From Lachnospiraceae bacterium UBA1818 (lineage in GTDB: Bacteria > Bacillota > Clostridia > Lachnospirales > Lachnospiraceae), in the NCBI GenBank assembly GCA_904419285.1, contig CAJFQZ010000006.1, positions 60,218 to 124,217 of the forward strand: a stretch of 64,000 bases of DNA, in the 5' to 3' direction. This document shows positions 42,088 through 51,251 of the stretch, in pieces (the first letter of the stretch is position 1; the number at the start of each line of letters is the position of its first letter). Under the pieces are notes generated by a model that was given only the letters and a program-made list of their open reading frames with translations, did not search any database and had not been told where the DNA came from. The position numbers and the translations under genes were made by a program.

Positions 42088-44394
42088 ATGGCGGGAACAC
42101 TTGAGTATGAACAGCTGAATAAAAATCTGGAGATGGTGGACGGCCATGCTGTAAAAGCGCCGGAGGACTACCAGGATCCGGAGGAGCTGTACCAGGCGCT
42201 GGTGGCGCGGGTGAGGAAGTATCACCCTTCCGCAGATATTTCTCTGATCGAGAAGGCGTACCGCATCGGTAAGGAAGCGCATAAGGATCAGCTGAGAAAA
42301 TCGGGCGAGCCTTATATCATCCATCCGCTCTGGGTGGGGATCATTCTGGCGGACCTGGAGATGGATAAAGAGACGATCGTCGCCGGGATGCTCCACGATG
42401 CGGTGGAGGATACGGATATGACTCTGGATGATATCACGAGGGAGTTCGGCGAAGAGGTAGCGCTCCTCGTGGACGGGGTGACGAAGCTGGGACAGCTGAG
42501 CTACTCCAAGGATAAGCTGGAGGTCCAGGCGGAGAATCTAAGGAAGATGTTCCTGGCGATGGCGAAGGACATCCGGGTGATCATCATCAAGCTGGCGGAC
42601 CGGCTCCACAATATGCGGACGCTGGAGTTCATGACCCCGGAGAAGCAGAAGGAAAAGGCAAGAGAGACGATGGACATCTACGCGCCCATTGCTCAGAGGC
42701 TGGGTATTTCGAAGATCAAGACAGAGCTCGACGATTTGTCCCTGAAATACTACCAGCCGGAAGTCTATTATCAGCTTGTGAAGGACCTGAATGCCAGAAA
42801 GACCGAGCGTGAGGAATTCGTTCAGCAGATCGTCGCCGAGGTGTCGAAGCATATGGAGAATGCCCACATCAAGGCAAAGGTGTACGGAAGGGTGAAGCAC
42901 TTCTTCAGCATCTACAAGAAGATGGTGAACCAGAACAAGACGCTGGATCAGGTGTACGATCTCTTCGCTGTCCGCATCATCGTGGACACAGTGAAAGACT
43001 GTTACGCGGCGCTGGGCGTCATCCATGAGATGTACACGCCGATCCCGGGAAGGTTCAAGGACTATATCGCGATGCCGAAGCCGAATATGTATCAGTCGCT
43101 CCACACGACCCTGATGGGGCCGTCCGGACAGCCCTTTGAGATACAGATCCGGACCGAGGAAATGCACAAGACGGCGGAATATGGTATCGCCGCACACTGG
43201 AAGTACAAGGAGAGCGGGGACTCCACCAAGAATGTAAAGACCCGCGAGGAAGAGAAGTTAAGCTGGCTCAGACAGATCCTCGAATGGCAGAGGGATATGT
43301 CTGACAACAGAGAGTTTTTAAATCTCCTGAAAGGAGACCTGGACCTGTTCCAGGAGGATGTTTATTGTTTTACCCCGAAAGGGGATGTGAAGAACCTGCC
43401 GAACGGTTCCACGCCGGTGGATTTCGCATATGCGATCCACAGCGCGGTGGGCAACAAGATGGTAGGCGCGAGAGTCAACGGCAAGCTGGTCAACATTGAC
43501 TATAAGATCCAGAACGGCGACAGGATCGAGATTCTGACGTCCCAGAATTCCAAAGGACCGAGCCGTGACTGGCTCAACATTGTGAAGAGCCCTCAGGCAA
43601 AGAACAAGATCAATCAGTGGTTCAAGAAAGAGTTCAAGGAAGAGAACATTATCCGCGGAAAAGACCTGATCACGGCTTACTGCAAGAGCAAGTCGATCAA
43701 TCTGGCGGATATACTGAAACCGAAATATCAGCAGATCGTACAGAAAAAGTACGGATTCCGGGACTGGGATGCAGTCCTGGCGGCGATCGGGCACGGCGGC
43801 CTCAAGGAAGGCCAGGTCGTGAACCGGCTGCTGGAAGAGTATGAAAAGGAACACAAGAAGGAGATCACAGACGAGACGATCCTGGAGAAGATCTCCGAGG
43901 CGAACAGCCAGAAGGTGCACATCGCCAAGTCAAAGAGCGGCATTGTGGTGAAGGGGATCGACGACATGGCGGTCCGGTTCTCTAAGTGCTGCAACCCGGT
44001 GCCGGGAGACGAGATCGTCGGATTCGTGACCCGTGGACGTGGAATGTCTATCCACAGGACGGACTGTATCAACATGCTGCACCTCTCAGCGGCAGAGCGT
44101 GAGCGTCTGATCGATGCAGAGTGGGAGGATACGGCCGATACAGAGGACGGCGGCCAGTACCTCGCTGAGCTTAAGATGTATGCCCACGACAGGCAGGGGC
44201 TGCTCATGGATATCTCCAAGGTTTTCACGGAGGCGAAGATCGATGTGAAGAACATGAATATCCGCACGAGCAAGAAGGGAACCGCTACGCTGGATATGGG
44301 ATTCATCGTGCATGGCAGAGACGAACTGAACGGAGTGATCGAGAAGCTCCGTCAGATCGAGAGTGTGATCGATATCGAGAGAACGACAGGCTGA
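42088..44394 (+). CDS. relA: Bifunctional (p)ppGpp synthetase/hydrolase (Rel)
   Basis: This 768-residue stringent-response enzyme makes and destroys (p)ppGpp. The HD hydrolase domain has HD at 103-104 and ED at 107-108 (MLHDAVEDT). The synthetase domain is around 240-360 (RVKHFFSIYKKM, DLFAVRIIV, EIQIRTEEMH). A TGS domain (about 405-465: CFTPKGDVKNLPNGSTPVDFA), a zinc-finger-like region (KCCNPVPGD) and a C-terminal ACT domain follow. The intact HD motif argues for a bifunctional Rel. ATG 42088 follows AAAGGGGG. Confidence 0.96.
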   Translation: MAGTLEYEQLNKNLEMVDGHAVKAPEDYQDPEELYQALVARVRKYHPSADISLIEKAYRIGKEAHKDQLRKSGEPYIIHPLWVGIILADLEMDKETIVAGMLHDAVEDTDMTLDDITREFGEEVALLVDGVTKLGQLSYSKDKLEVQAENLRKMFLAMAKDIRVIIIKLADRLHNMRTLEFMTPEKQKEKARETMDIYAPIAQRLGISKIKTELDDLSLKYYQPEVYYQLVKDLNARKTEREEFVQQIVAEVSKHMENAHIKAKVYGRVKHFFSIYKKMVNQNKTLDQVYDLFAVRIIVDTVKDCYAALGVIHEMYTPIPGRFKDYIAMPKPNMYQSLHTTLMGPSGQPFEIQIRTEEMHKTAEYGIAAHWKYKESGDSTKNVKTREEEKLSWLRQILEWQRDMSDNREFLNLLKGDLDLFQEDVYCFTPKGDVKNLPNGSTPVDFAYAIHSAVGNKMVGARVNGKLVNIDYKIQNGDRIEILTSQNSKGPSRDWLNIVKSPQAKNKINQWFKKEFKEENIIRGKDLITAYCKSKSINLADILKPKYQQIVQKKYGFRDWDAVLAAIGHGGLKEGQVVNRLLEEYEKEHKKEITDETILEKISEANSQKVHIAKSKSGIVVKGIDDMAVRFSKCCNPVPGDEIVGFVTRGRGMSIHRTDCINMLHLSAAERERLIDAEWEDTADTEDGGQYLAELKMYAHDRQGLLMDISKVFTEAKIDVKNMNIRTSKKGTATLDMGFIVHGRDELNGVIEKLRQIESVIDIERTTG

Positions 44395-44456
44395 GACCGC
44401 CTGGGGTACGGGTTCTGTTCGTACTCTGGGATAGAAAACTGCCTGGCAGACAGGAA

Positions 44457-44481
44457 AAGCAGGAGCATCCCGCTCCTGCTT
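44457..44481 (+). terminator. Weak terminator or processing hairpin after relA
   Basis: AAGCAGGAGC and GCTCCTGCTT form a perfect 10-bp stem with a five-base loop. No true T-run follows, so read-through into the hydrolase gene is likely. Confidence 0.45.
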
Positions 44482-44510
44482 ATCAATGAAGAAAGATAAG
44501 GGAGTCGGTT

Positions 44511-45131
44511 ATGAAGATCGAGAGATTTGTGATCGGTCCGATCGGGACCAACTGCTATATTGTGATCAATGAAGAGACAAAGGAGTGCTTTGTCACAGAT
44601 CCTGCAGCATGTCCGCCGGAGCTTGTGAGCCACATCCGCAGCACAGGGCTGAAGGTGCAGGCTGTGCTCCTCACTCACGGACATTTTGACCATATCATGG
44701 GGATCGATGATTTTGTCAGGGAATTTCCGGTTCCGGTCTATGCCCATGAGGCGGAGAAGGAGCTGCTGGAGAATGCACAGCTGAACTCATCGGCAATGTA
44801 CGGGATGGGATATACTTACTCAGGAGCAGAGTATTTGAAAGACGGCCAGGTGCTCACCATCGCGGGATTTGAGATCCATGTGATCTATACGCCGGGGCAT
44901 ACGGCGGGCGGCTGCTGTTACTATATCCCGGCGGAGCATGTACTCATCAGCGGGGACACTCTTTTCCACGCATCCATCGGAAGGACGGATCTCCCTACGG
45001 GGAGCAGCAGCCAGCTGGTCCGCTCTGTGCGCGAGAAGCTGATGGTGCTGCCGGAGGAGACGAAGGTATACCCGGGGCACATGGAAGAGACGACCATCGG
45101 CTATGAGAAAAAATACAATCCATTTGTCTGA
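44511..45131 (+). CDS. MBL-fold metallo-hydrolase (glyoxalase II-like)
   Basis: The 206-residue enzyme has the metallo-beta-lactamase motif THGHFDH (His56, His58, Asp60, His61), then TPGHTAGGCCYY, SGDTLF and PGHMEET supplying the other metal ligands. It resembles the YcbL/glyoxalase II group that hydrolyses thioesters; the substrate is not known. It lies between relA and hemZ, a conserved order in Clostridia. Confidence 0.88.
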   Translation: MKIERFVIGPIGTNCYIVINEETKECFVTDPAACPPELVSHIRSTGLKVQAVLLTHGHFDHIMGIDDFVREFPVPVYAHEAEKELLENAQLNSSAMYGMGYTYSGAEYLKDGQVLTIAGFEIHVIYTPGHTAGGCCYYIPAEHVLISGDTLFHASIGRTDLPTGSSSQLVRSVREKLMVLPEETKVYPGHMEETTIGYEKKYNPFV

Positions 45132-45162
45132 CAGATTACAGGAAAGGTAATTCTGAAAAAGT

Positions 45163-45189
45163 GGGCTGTGTAAGGGCAGCCCTTTTTTA
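45163..45189 (+). terminator. Terminator before hemZ
   Basis: GGGCTG (45163-45168) pairs with CAGCCC (45177-45182), followed by a run of six T. The stem is short. hemZ starts only 25 bases later, so it may act as an attenuator between the genes. Confidence 0.55.
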
Positions 45190-45206
45190 CGGTTCGGAGG
45201 AAGATT

Positions 45207-46655
45207 ATGATCAGGATCGACAGTAAGAGAAACAAATTTACATATAATATCTACCATATCGTTAAGTCCTTCTATCCTGGGGAGGACGTAGAACAGAAGG
45301 TGGATGGGGAACAGGAAGCTCTCGTGACGCTTGAGATGCCGGGAGGTTCCTCTTTTTCCGTCTTCCCGGAAGATGTGGGGCTTCCGCGGATATCCGATCC
45401 GGATGAGCGTCAGCTCCAGGAGGAGAAGTGGGCGGTCACCCGCAGTGTGTACCGTTATCTGGAGAACTTTACAGGGGAGAAGCTCGCCTGGGGGATCCTC
45501 ACGGGAGTCCGCCCGACCAAGCTGATCATGCAGAAGCTGGAGGCGGGGATCAGCCGGGAAGAGATCCTGAGATCCTTTCAGGAGGAGGATCTCGTCAGTC
45601 CGGAGAAGGCGCAGCTTGCCTACGAGACCGCGTGCAGGGAGCATGAGCTGCTCTCGCGTCTGGACTGCGAGGACGGCTTCAGCCTGTATGTCGGGATCCC
45701 GTTCTGCCCCAGCGTCTGTTCCTACTGCTCCTTCAGCTCTTCCCCCATCGACGTGTGGCGGGACCGGGTGGACGGATACCTGGACGCGCTGATCCGGGAG
45801 CTGAAAGCACTGGGAGAGATGGCGGCGGGAAGGCGGCCGGACACGGTCTATATCGGTGGCGGTACGCCTACGACTCTTGAGCCGGAGCAGATGGACCGGC
45901 TGCTCAAGGCAGTGACAGAGTATTTTGATCTCAGCCATACACTGGAGTTTACCATCGAGGCGGGCAGGCCGGACAGCATCACGGAGGAGAAGCTCCGCGT
46001 GATCCGCAGGTACCCGGTTACCCGGATCTCGGTGAATCCCCAGACCATGCAGCAGAAGACACTGGACCTGGTGGGGAGGAAACACACTGTACAGGATGTG
46101 GTGGAAGCGTTTCACATGGCGCGGCGGCTTGGGTTCGACAACATCAATATGGATCTGATCGCCGGGCTTCCGGGCGAGACGGCGGCGGATATGCAGGATA
46201 CGCTGAGACAGGTGGAAGCGCTCCATCCGGACAGCCTGACCGTACATGCCCTTGCGATCAAGCGGGCGGCGCGGTTCGGACAGGAGGGCAGGACGGCGCA
46301 GCTCCACTCGGAGATCACACAGATGATCGAGGACGCTTCAGAATGCGCCCGCCGGATGGGACTGAAGCCGTATTATCTGTACCGGCAGAAGAATATTGCC
46401 GGCAATTTTGAGAATGTGGGCTACGCAGAGGTTGACAAAGCGGGAATTTACAATATACTAATTATGGAAGAAAAGCAGACTATCCTTGCCGCAGGCGCCG
46501 GGGCTTCGACGAAGATCCTTCTTAAGGAGCCGATCCGGACGGAGAAGGGGAAGGAGATCGGTCTGGTGCGCATTGAAAATGTGAAGAACATTACGGAGTA
46601 TATCAGCCGTATTGACGAAATGATAGAACGAAAAGGAGAATGGTTATGGCGCTGA
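45207..46655 (+). CDS. hemZ: Oxygen-independent coproporphyrinogen dehydrogenase-like HemZ
   Basis: This 482-residue radical SAM enzyme carries the cluster motif CPSVCSYC (Cys167, Cys171, Cys174), preceded by YVGIPF and followed by GGGTPTTLEPEQMD, as in the HemN/HemZ group. The extra N-terminal region of about 155 residues is typical of HemZ. The assigned reaction is coproporphyrinogen III decarboxylation, although some members of this family may do other work in heme-poor Clostridia. It ends ten bases inside hisS. Confidence 0.9.
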   Translation: MIRIDSKRNKFTYNIYHIVKSFYPGEDVEQKVDGEQEALVTLEMPGGSSFSVFPEDVGLPRISDPDERQLQEEKWAVTRSVYRYLENFTGEKLAWGILTGVRPTKLIMQKLEAGISREEILRSFQEEDLVSPEKAQLAYETACREHELLSRLDCEDGFSLYVGIPFCPSVCSYCSFSSSPIDVWRDRVDGYLDALIRELKALGEMAAGRRPDTVYIGGGTPTTLEPEQMDRLLKAVTEYFDLSHTLEFTIEAGRPDSITEEKLRVIRRYPVTRISVNPQTMQQKTLDLVGRKHTVQDVVEAFHMARRLGFDNINMDLIAGLPGETAADMQDTLRQVEALHPDSLTVHALAIKRAARFGQEGRTAQLHSEITQMIEDASECARRMGLKPYYLYRQKNIAGNFENVGYAEVDKAGIYNILIMEEKQTILAAGAGASTKILLKEPIRTEKGKEIGLVRIENVKNITEYISRIDEMIERKGEWLWR

Positions 46656-47896
46656 AGAAGAAACCGGTCACCGGGATGAAGGATATGATGCCCTCCGAGA
46701 TGGAGGTCAGGGATTATGTCATCGGTCTGATCAAGGACACCTACAGATCGTTTGGGTTTTCCTCGATCGAGACTCCCTGTGTGGAGCACCTTGAGAACCT
46801 CTGCAGCAAGCAGGGCGGTGACAATGAGAAACTGATATTCAAGATTTTAAAGAGAGGCGAGAAGCTGAAGATCGATGAGGCGAAGGAAGAGACGGATCTT
46901 GTGGACGGCGGGCTCCGGTATGATCTGACCGTGCCGCTGTGCCGTTATTATTCGAACCATGCGAATGAGCTGCCGGCGCCCTTCAAAGCGCTGCAGATGG
47001 GCAACGTATGGCGCGCGGACAGACCCCAGAGAGGACGCTTCCGCCAGTTCATGCAGTGCGATATCGATATCCTGGGCGAGCCGTCCAACCTGGCGGAGAT
47101 CGAGCTGATCCTGGCGACGACGTCGCTGCTTGGAAAGCTGGATTTTAAGAACTTTACGATCCGTATCAATGACCGTCGTTTCCTGAAGGCGATGGCAGCG
47201 TACAGCGGATTCGAGGAGAAGGACTATGACAGTGTGTTCATCACTCTGGACAAGATGGACAAGATCGGTCTGGACGGAGTGGCAGCGGAGCTGAAGGAGA
47301 ACGGATATGCGGAAGAATCGGTGGAAAAGTATCTTGCACTGTTTCAGGAGATTACAGGCGATGTGGAAGGCGTTCGTATGTGCAAGGAGAAGTTACAGGG
47401 CTTTCTTGCGCCTGAGGCGGCGGATTCGCTGGAAATGATCATTACCAGTGTGGAGAGCGCGAAAGAAGCAGAGTTCCGCATGAAGTTTGACCCGACGCTG
47501 GTCCGTGGAATGTCCTATTATACGGGGACTATCTTCGAGATCTCCATGGATGAGTTCGGAGGATCTGTCGGAGGCGGCGGGCGCTACGACAAGATGATCG
47601 GGAAGTTCACCGGGCAGGATACGCCTGCGGTCGGCTTCTCCATCGGATTCGAGCGGATCGTCATGCTGCTGATCGAGAGAGGCTTCCAGGTTCCCACGAG
47701 CCGGGATAAGAAGGCCTACCTTCTCGACAAAAAGCTGCCCCAGGAGAAGCTGCTTGAAGTGCTGAAAACGGCGAAGGCTGACCGGGATGCAGGAAAACAG
47801 GTGATGATCGCGAACATGAAGAAGAACAAGAAGTTCCAGAAGGAGCAGCTTGTGGAACAGGGATATACAGATATTACGGAGGTGTACAATGGCTGA
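46646..47896 (+). CDS. hisS: Histidine-tRNA ligase
   Basis: This 416-residue class II synthetase loads histidine on tRNA-His. Motif 2 lies around residues 110-130 (NVWRADRPQRGRFRQFMQCD); histidine-A signature LVRGMSYYTG is near 285; motif 3 is near 325 (GFSIGFERIVML). ATG 46646 is seven bases from AAAGGAG and inside the end of hemZ; ATG 46640 is too close to that site. It overlaps aspS by eight bases. The hisS-aspS pairing is common in Firmicutes. Confidence 0.95.
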   Translation: MALKKKPVTGMKDMMPSEMEVRDYVIGLIKDTYRSFGFSSIETPCVEHLENLCSKQGGDNEKLIFKILKRGEKLKIDEAKEETDLVDGGLRYDLTVPLCRYYSNHANELPAPFKALQMGNVWRADRPQRGRFRQFMQCDIDILGEPSNLAEIELILATTSLLGKLDFKNFTIRINDRRFLKAMAAYSGFEEKDYDSVFITLDKMDKIGLDGVAAELKENGYAEESVEKYLALFQEITGDVEGVRMCKEKLQGFLAPEAADSLEMIITSVESAKEAEFRMKFDPTLVRGMSYYTGTIFEISMDEFGGSVGGGGRYDKMIGKFTGQDTPAVGFSIGFERIVMLLIERGFQVPTSRDKKAYLLDKKLPQEKLLEVLKTAKADRDAGKQVMIANMKKNKKFQKEQLVEQGYTDITEVYNG

Positions 47897-49682
47897 ATCA
47901 ATGCAGGGATTAAAGAGGACGCACCGCTGCGGCGAGCTGTCTGCGGCGAATGCGGGCGAGACAGTGACCATCATGGGATGGGTGCAGAAGAACAGGAATA
48001 AGGGCGGTCTCGTGTTTGTTGACGTGCGCGACCGTTCCGGAATCATACAGGTCGTATGTGAAGAGGGGAAGACAGACGCCGCGCTTCTTGAGAAAGCGGC
48101 AGGGCTTCGCTCGGAGTATGTAGTTGCTGTTGTGGGAACCGTTGCAAAGCGTTCCGGCGCGGTCAATGACAAGATCGCGACCGGTGAGATCGAGATCTTC
48201 CCGACGGAGCTTCGCATCCTGTCAGAGTCTCTGACTCCGCCGTTCCCGGTGGAAGAGAATTCCAGGACGAAGGAGGAGGTGCGCCTGAAGTACCGCTACC
48301 TTGACCTGAGAAGACCGGATCTTCAGAGAAATCTCATGCTGAAGAGCCAGGTCATGACACTGACGCGCCAGTTCTTCACAGAAGAAGGATTCCTGGAGAT
48401 CGAGACACCGATGCTGGGCAAGACGACACCTGAGGGAGCCAGGGACTACCTTGTCCCCAGCCGTATCCATCCGGGCTGCTTCTACGGACTCCCGCAGTCT
48501 CCGCAGCTCTATAAGCAGCTTCTGATGTGCTCCGGATTCGACCGCTATATCCAGATCGCGAGATGCTTCCGCGACGAGGATCTGCGTGCGGACAGACAGC
48601 CGGAGTTCACACAGATCGACATGGAACTCTCCTTTGTCGATGTGGACGACGTGATCGATGTAAATGAGAGATATCTTGCAAAGCTGTTCAAGGACGTGAT
48701 GAATATTGACGTGCAGCTCCCGATCCAGAGGATGACCTGGCAGGAGGCCATGGACCGCTTCGGTTCTGATAAGCCGGACCTGCGTTTCGGCATGGAGCTG
48801 ACCGATGTGACCGACGTGGTGAGAGGATGCGGCTTCGGTGTGTTCACGGGCGCCATCGAGAACGGCGGAAGCGTGCGAGGCATCAACGCCAAGGGACAGG
48901 GCGCGATGCCGAGAAAGAAGATCGACAAGCTGACTGCATTTGTGAAAGACTACGGCGCAAAGGGACTGGCATACATCGCGCTCCAGGAGGACGGCACGGT
49001 GAAATCTTCCTTCGCGAAGTTCATGAGCGAGGAAGAGATGAAGGAACTGATCTCTGCAATGGGCGGAGAGCCGGGAGACCTGCTCCTGTTCGCGGCGGAC
49101 AAGAATAAAGTTGTCTGGGATTCCCTGGGAGCGCTCCGTGTGGAGCTGGCAAAGCAGCTTGACCTTCTGAACAAGGATGAATACCGCTTCGTGTGGATCA
49201 CGGAGTTCCCGCAGTTCGAGTGGAGCGATGAGCAGGGACGTTACCTTGCCATGCATCATCCGTTCACCATGCCCATGGAAGAGGACCTTCCGCTTCTGGA
49301 GCAGGGCGAGCTCGGAAAGGTGCGCGCGAAGGCTTACGATATCGTGCTCAACGGAAATGAGATCGGCGGCGGAAGCGTCAGGATCCATCAGAACGACATC
49401 CAGGAGAAGATGTTCGAGGCGCTGGGATTCACGAAGGAGCAGGCGCACAGCCAGTTCGGATTCCTGCTTGAGGCGTTCAAGTACGGAGTACCGCCGCATG
49501 CAGGACTTGCCTACGGCCTGGACCGTCTTGTCATGCTCATGGCGAAGCAGGACAGCATCCGTGACGTGATCGCATTCCCGAAGGTGAAGGACGCATCTTG
49601 TCTGATGACGGAGGCTCCGACTCCGGCTGATGCGAAACAGTTAGAGGAGCTGGGGCTTAAGGTCGCGGCGGAGGAAGAGTAA
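47889..49682 (+). CDS. aspS: Aspartate-tRNA ligase
   Basis: The 597-residue synthetase has an N-terminal OB anticodon-binding domain (about 15-110), class II motifs including CFRDEDLRADRQPEFTQID near residue 220, the bacterial insertion (GAD) domain (about 290-420), and motif 3 GLAYGLDRLVML near 540. The bacterial-type length indicates either a discriminating AspRS or a form also charging tRNA-Asn where amidation is used. The start is ATG 47889 after GGAGG; a longer frame reaches into hisS. Confidence 0.96.
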   Translation: MAESMQGLKRTHRCGELSAANAGETVTIMGWVQKNRNKGGLVFVDVRDRSGIIQVVCEEGKTDAALLEKAAGLRSEYVVAVVGTVAKRSGAVNDKIATGEIEIFPTELRILSESLTPPFPVEENSRTKEEVRLKYRYLDLRRPDLQRNLMLKSQVMTLTRQFFTEEGFLEIETPMLGKTTPEGARDYLVPSRIHPGCFYGLPQSPQLYKQLLMCSGFDRYIQIARCFRDEDLRADRQPEFTQIDMELSFVDVDDVIDVNERYLAKLFKDVMNIDVQLPIQRMTWQEAMDRFGSDKPDLRFGMELTDVTDVVRGCGFGVFTGAIENGGSVRGINAKGQGAMPRKKIDKLTAFVKDYGAKGLAYIALQEDGTVKSSFAKFMSEEEMKELISAMGGEPGDLLLFAADKNKVVWDSLGALRVELAKQLDLLNKDEYRFVWITEFPQFEWSDEQGRYLAMHHPFTMPMEEDLPLLEQGELGKVRAKAYDIVLNGNEIGGGSVRIHQNDIQEKMFEALGFTKEQAHSQFGFLLEAFKYGVPPHAGLAYGLDRLVMLMAKQDSIRDVIAFPKVKDASCLMTEAPTPADAKQLEELGLKVAAEEE

Positions 49683-49702
49683 GACCGGGAGAAAAAAGTC
49701 CT

Positions 49703-49731
49703 TGACAAATGCGGCTGGGACAACTAGAATA
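49703..49731 (+). promoter_or_regulatory. Predicted promoter of the Trp T-box transcript
   Basis: Perfect -35 TTGACA (49703-49708), 17 bases, then TAGAAT (49726-49731). It lies 20 bases after the aspS stop and drives the leader and trpXYZ. Confidence 0.75.
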
Positions 49732-49739
49732 GAACACAG

Positions 49740-50010
49740 CAAAAGCAAAAACCGATGAGAAAGAGGAGTAGGTTTTAAAAGAAATCACAGAGAGCGGCAG
49801 GCGGTGGGATTGCCGTATGGATTTTAATTCTGAATGGACTTTCGAGGGCGGTCTGAAATGAAAAGAGTAGGCGCCGCCGGGAACCGAACCCGTTATCAAT
49901 CAGGAGCGTATGTTAGTACGTGAGAAAGTGGACACAGGTCAATTTGAGTGGTACCGCGATAATAAATGGAATTTATTACCGTCTCAAGCATTATGCTTGA
50001 GGCGGTTTTC
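49740..50010 (+). promoter_or_regulatory. T-box riboswitch with tryptophan (UGG) specifier
   Basis: The T-box elements come in order: GGAGTAGG (about 49765), AGAGAGC (about 49789-49796), an apical GGCGGTGGGATTGCC, then the specifier loop TGAATGGACT with TGG at 49835-49837. The T-box core GAGTGGTACCGCG is at 49946-49958. A terminator follows: ACCGTCTCAAGC (49978-49989) with GCTTGAGGCGGT and TTTTC (49995-50010). Uncharged tRNA-Trp should stabilise the antiterminator. The UGG specifier agrees with the tryptophan-transporter genes downstream. Confidence 0.9.
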
Positions 50011-50111
50011 TATTCTGCCGGACAGACCGGAGGACTTTCCGGCGGAATAAAATAAGGGTCCAGAATCGGCTCCTTTGCTTTTGAAGAAAGAGAAAAAAGG
50101 AGAATGAAATT

Positions 50112-51128
50112 ATGAAAAAGAAAGTATTGGCAGTAATCTTAGGAGCAATAATGACAGTGAGCCTGGCAGCGTGCGGATCGTCAGGAAGCGGATCTTCCGC
50201 ATCCGGAAGCGGGGAGAAGTCCTACACGATCGGCATCTCCCAGTTCGCGGAGCACGGTTCTCTTGAAAACTGTAAGGAAGGATTTCTGGAGGGGCTTGCA
50301 GAGGAAGGCATCGTTGAGGGAGAGAACCTGACCGTTGAGGAAGGAAATGCCGCGGCAGACGCGGGAACGGCAAGACAGATCTCGGACGGATTCGTCTCAG
50401 ACGGCGTGGATCTGATCTGTGCGATCGCGACACCCAGCGCGGAGGCAGCGTATGTGTCCGCCATGAACACGGACATTCCGGTCGTATACACAGCGGTGAC
50501 CGATCCGGTCACAGCAAAGCTCGCTGATGAGGACGGCACTCCGGTGGGAAATGTGACGGGAACAAGCGATGAGCTTCCGATCAAGGAGCAGCTCGAAATG
50601 ATCCGGGAGATCCTGCCGGATGCAGAGAAGATCGGTATCATGTACACCACAAGCGAGGTGAATTCTGTTTCCGCTCTGGAGACATACAAGGAGCTGGCGG
50701 GGGACTATGGATTTACTATCGTGGAGTCGGGCGTGACGCAGACAGCAGACATCTCCCTTGCGGCGGATAATCTTCTCTCGGAGGTGGACTGCCTGACCAA
50801 TCTGACAGACAATACAGTGGTCAATTCTCTTGCGACGATCCTTGACAAGGCGAACGAGAAGAACATCCCGGTCTTCGGAAGCGAGATCGAGCAGGTGAGA
50901 AAAGGCTGCCTGGCGGCGGAAGGACTCGACTACATCGAACTTGGAAAACAGACTGGAAAGATGGCGGCAAAGATCCTGAAGGGCGAGGCAGAAGCGTCAG
51001 AGATGAATTACGAGACGATCAATGAACCGGGATTCTATGTGAACCTGGCTGTGGCGGAGAAGTTCGGGATCACGATCGATGATGAGCTTCTGTCAACAGC
51101 GGTAGAGAGCTTTGACAGCATCGGTTAG
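50112..51128 (+). CDS. trpX: ABC transporter substrate-binding lipoprotein, TrpX-like
   Basis: The 338-residue lipoprotein has a signal peptide with lipobox LAAC and Cys21, then a serine/glycine-rich linker. The rest is an ABC substrate-binding protein of the YtcQ/TrpX kind (TIGISQFAEHGSLENCKEGFLEGL; ASPSAEAAY; GIMYTTSEVNS). Because it is behind a Trp T-box, the ligand is predicted to be tryptophan or a related indole compound. The family is known from comparative genomics as trpXYZ. It is followed by a hairpin and the permease gene. Confidence 0.88.
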   Translation: MKKKVLAVILGAIMTVSLAACGSSGSGSSASGSGEKSYTIGISQFAEHGSLENCKEGFLEGLAEEGIVEGENLTVEEGNAAADAGTARQISDGFVSDGVDLICAIATPSAEAAYVSAMNTDIPVVYTAVTDPVTAKLADEDGTPVGNVTGTSDELPIKEQLEMIREILPDAEKIGIMYTTSEVNSVSALETYKELAGDYGFTIVESGVTQTADISLAADNLLSEVDCLTNLTDNTVVNSLATILDKANEKNIPVFGSEIEQVRKGCLAAEGLDYIELGKQTGKMAAKILKGEAEASEMNYETINEPGFYVNLAVAEKFGITIDDELLSTAVESFDSIG

Positions 51129-51175
51129 GCGTAAACAGTTACTTAACAGATAATAAACAAGTAAGAAGAAAAATG

Positions 51176-51199
51176 CCGGCAGACGAACAGGTCTGCCGG
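51176..51199 (+). promoter_or_regulatory. Intercistronic hairpin between trpX and trpY
   Basis: CCGGCAGAC (51176-51184) pairs with GTCTGCCGG (51191-51199), with a six-base loop and no T-run. Such hairpins after binding-protein genes often stabilise the upstream mRNA so that more binding protein than permease is made; that role is inferred. Confidence 0.55.
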
Positions 51200-51251
51200 T
51201 AAAGTATGAAATGACAGCCCGCCCGGCGGGCGGATGACCGGAGGCATATTT

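Noticed and set aside
44395..45206. Possible toxin-antitoxin or defence gene near relA
   Set aside because: The only gene here is a conserved MBL-fold hydrolase in a standard clostridial order.
44820..46307. 495-codon minus-strand frame
   Set aside because: It is antisense to the hydrolase and hemZ genes, a codon-bias shadow with no family match that I recognise.
48222..49499. 425-codon minus-strand frame
   Set aside because: Antisense to aspS, with no start signal.
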